The notes below the pieces were generated by a model. It did no database searches. It was not told the origin of the DNA and worked only from the letters and a program-made list of their open reading frames with translations. The translations under genes and the position numbers were made by a program. A stretch of DNA of 6,816 bases from Bacillus massiliigorillae (GTDB lineage Bacteria; Bacillota; Bacilli; Bacillales; DSM-1321), in assembly GCF_000380245.2 (NCBI RefSeq), contig NZ_HG428743.1, forward strand, positions 38,598 through 45,413, given 5' to 3'. Every line of letters starts with the position of its first letter. The first letter of the stretch is position 1. Below, piece after piece: positions 6,008-6,816 of this stretch.

Positions 6008-6100
6008 CTCTCACTTCAACAAAACCGTGAGGGCACATAGACGAGTAAGTGGGAGATCAAGCTAATAATCGGTGGGGATGAAGGAAAACCCCCACCGATT
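6008..6100 (-). promoter_or_regulatory. Structured leader upstream of the Schlafen-type gene
   Basis: Two helices lie upstream of the minus-strand gene. AATCGGTGGGG (6067-6077) pairs perfectly with CCCCACCGATT (6090-6100) around a 12-base loop. CTCTCACTT (6008-6016) pairs with AAGTGGGAG (6047-6055) with one G-U pair. CTCAC at 6010-6014 could instead pair with GTGAG at 6027-6031, so two exclusive folds are possible. Neither stem has a T tract after it, so simple termination is unlikely. It may be a regulatory leader or the remains of a mobile or repeated element; I do not recognise a riboswitch class. Confidence 0.45.
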
Positions 6101-6136
6101 AAAGTTTCACTTTATCAGTATGGTCTACATAAATCG

Positions 6137-6142
6137 ATTATA
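6137..6142 (-). promoter_or_regulatory. Candidate -10 box for the Schlafen-type gene
   Basis: Minus-strand TATAAT lies upstream of the hairpins, so a transcript from here would carry them in a leader of about 165 bases. No good -35 hexamer is seen 16-18 bp upstream, so support is weak. Confidence 0.25.
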
Positions 6143-6159
6143 TATCAATAATCAATAAA

Positions 6160-6177
6160 AATCGATTATAATCGATT
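6160..6177. promoter_or_regulatory. 18-bp perfect palindrome with ATCGAT cores
   Basis: AATCGATTATAATCGATT is a perfect palindrome, with another AATCGATTATA at 6132-6142, so the AATCGATT core occurs three times in 46 bp. The block is bracketed by AGTATGG (6118-6124) and CCATACT (6199-6205). Its place between divergent genes suits an operator or an AT-rich protein-binding site. The regulator is unknown. Confidence 0.4.
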
Positions 6178-6205
6178 AATCAAAGTAAAATTGAATTTCC
6201 ATACT

Positions 6206-6455
6206 ATCTATATGATTCTATTGAATAGCCTAATTTCCTTTGTTCCAAAACATTCTATTTCTACGGACAAACATTTCAAAATGAATTTAAATAGTTTTGT
6301 GACACCCATTAGGCATGATGTTCATTACAGCAACAAAATAAAAAAACGTTTATAATTTCTCTTTCTCGGGAATAATAATATATTGAAACTTTCTTTTCGC
6401 TCATACGTAGAAACAGATACATTAATTTTTTTAAACAAAATATGAAAACTTGTAC
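6206..6455. other. Intergenic stretch without a supported gene
   Basis: The right half of the divergent intergenic region is AT-rich. A 24-codon frame opens at 6281 but has no ribosome binding site and no recognisable content. Nothing else is seen. Confidence 0.5.
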
Positions 6456-6476
6456 TTGTTAACACTCCGTTAACAA
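6456..6476. promoter_or_regulatory. Inverted repeat TTGTTAAC-N5-GTTAACAA, likely operator
   Basis: Perfect 8-bp arms are separated by ACTCC and lie just upstream of a possible promoter (TTGCTA 6481-6486, 17 bp, TAATGC 6504-6509) and about 65 bp before the small membrane-protein gene. Size and place suit binding of a dimeric repressor. The regulator is not known, and the -10 match is weak. Confidence 0.45.
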
Positions 6477-6542
6477 ATTATTGCTATAGTATATGAAATA
6501 AGATAATGCAATACGATAACATTAAGAAAGTTGGTAGAGTAA

Positions 6543-6716
6543 ATGAAATTATATCTATACGGATTACTACTATTAAGTATTTCTGCTTTTGTTTTCCTTC
6601 TATCAGTAGAATTAGGAGTCGTTGCTTTAGGAATATCCATCTTAACTCTCTTTACTAGAGCGTATGTGGAGAAAAAATTTGGCCCTCTTCTGAAGGAACA
6701 GAGCAATCAAGTTTAA
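6543..6716 (+). CDS. Small two-helix membrane protein, 57 residues
   Basis: The frame encodes MKLYLYGLLLLSISAFVFLL, then SVELGVVALGISILTLFTRA, then a charged tail YVEKKFGPLLKEQSNQV. Two hydrophobic stretches (about residues 5-21 and 24-38), split by a glutamate, suggest a short hairpin in the membrane with a Lys/Glu-rich cytoplasmic tail. A TAA codon sits directly before the ATG in frame, so the start cannot extend upstream. The upstream GGTAGAG is a weak ribosome binding site. A dyad and a possible promoter lie upstream, and a hairpin lies downstream at 6789. I do not recognise a family. A purely chance frame is possible, but the protein-like pattern and nearby signals favour a gene. The overlapping 78-residue minus-strand frame is less protein-like. 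Confidence 0.55.
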   Translation: MKLYLYGLLLLSISAFVFLLSVELGVVALGISILTLFTRAYVEKKFGPLLKEQSNQV

Positions 6717-6783
6717 TTAAATGAAACGCTAGATTATTGACATAACCTATCTCTTCTAGTAAAAGATGAGAGGTGTAGCATAC

Positions 6784-6816
6784 AAAAAAAGCGATTATCT
6801 CGGAGGGTAATCGCTT
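6784..6816. terminator. Terminator hairpin at the right edge
   Basis: AAGCGATTA (6789-6797) pairs with TAATCGCTT (6808-6816) around a 10-base loop. Read leftwards, it is followed by T7 (plus-strand A7, 6784-6790), so it would end a minus-strand gene entering from the right. It could also end the small membrane-protein gene if T residues follow beyond the window. Confidence 0.75.

Noticed and set aside
6470..6706. 78-residue minus-strand frame
   Set aside because: It is antisense to the small membrane-protein gene and to its promoter region, with no good ribosome binding site.

Overview
The window looks like chromosomal accessory DNA from a low-GC Gram-positive bacterium of the Bacillaceae, possibly Lysinibacillus or a relative. 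It is AT-rich, has strong AGGAG-type ribosome binding sites, Rho-independent terminators with T tracts, a perfect match to the Bacillus CcpA cre consensus, and intergenic structured elements of a kind I associate with Bacillales. The genus is inference; no marker gene is present.

Layout from left to right. Positions 1-460 form a long regulatory region with a 15-bp dyad, a consensus cre site and a TATAAT box. Positions 461-1732 (+) encode three RidA (YjgF/YER057c/UK114) domains fused in one chain, followed by a strong terminator. Positions 1875-2261 hold a decayed, stop-riddled fragment of a fumarylacetoacetate hydrolase-family gene on the minus strand. Positions 2281-2900 are a pyrimidine-rich tract containing three 118-bp-type tandem repeats and decayed further copies. 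Positions 2931-3346 are very AT-rich and hold three copies of a 13-bp motif. Positions 3365-4279 (+) encode a complete tyrosine recombinase. Positions 4334-4612 are a multi-stem structured element, followed by a bidirectional terminator. Positions 4678-5964 (-) encode a Schlafen/AlbA_2-type putative nucleic-acid-binding ATPase with a structured leader upstream. Positions 5965-6542 are a divergent intergenic region with several dyads. Positions 6543-6716 (+) encode a 57-residue putative membrane protein, and a terminator hairpin lies at the right edge.

The genes do not form one operon. Each intact gene has its own ribosome binding site, long flanking regions and usually its own terminator. A pseudogene, satellite-like repeats, a recombinase and a structured repeat together suggest a plastic accessory region. 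The most distinctive protein is the triple RidA: RidA proteins normally assemble as homotrimers with active sites between subunits, so this protein may be a covalent trimer, and its three sites have diverged at key positions. The Schlafen-type gene beside a recombinase could belong to a defence or regulatory module, but nothing in the window proves this.
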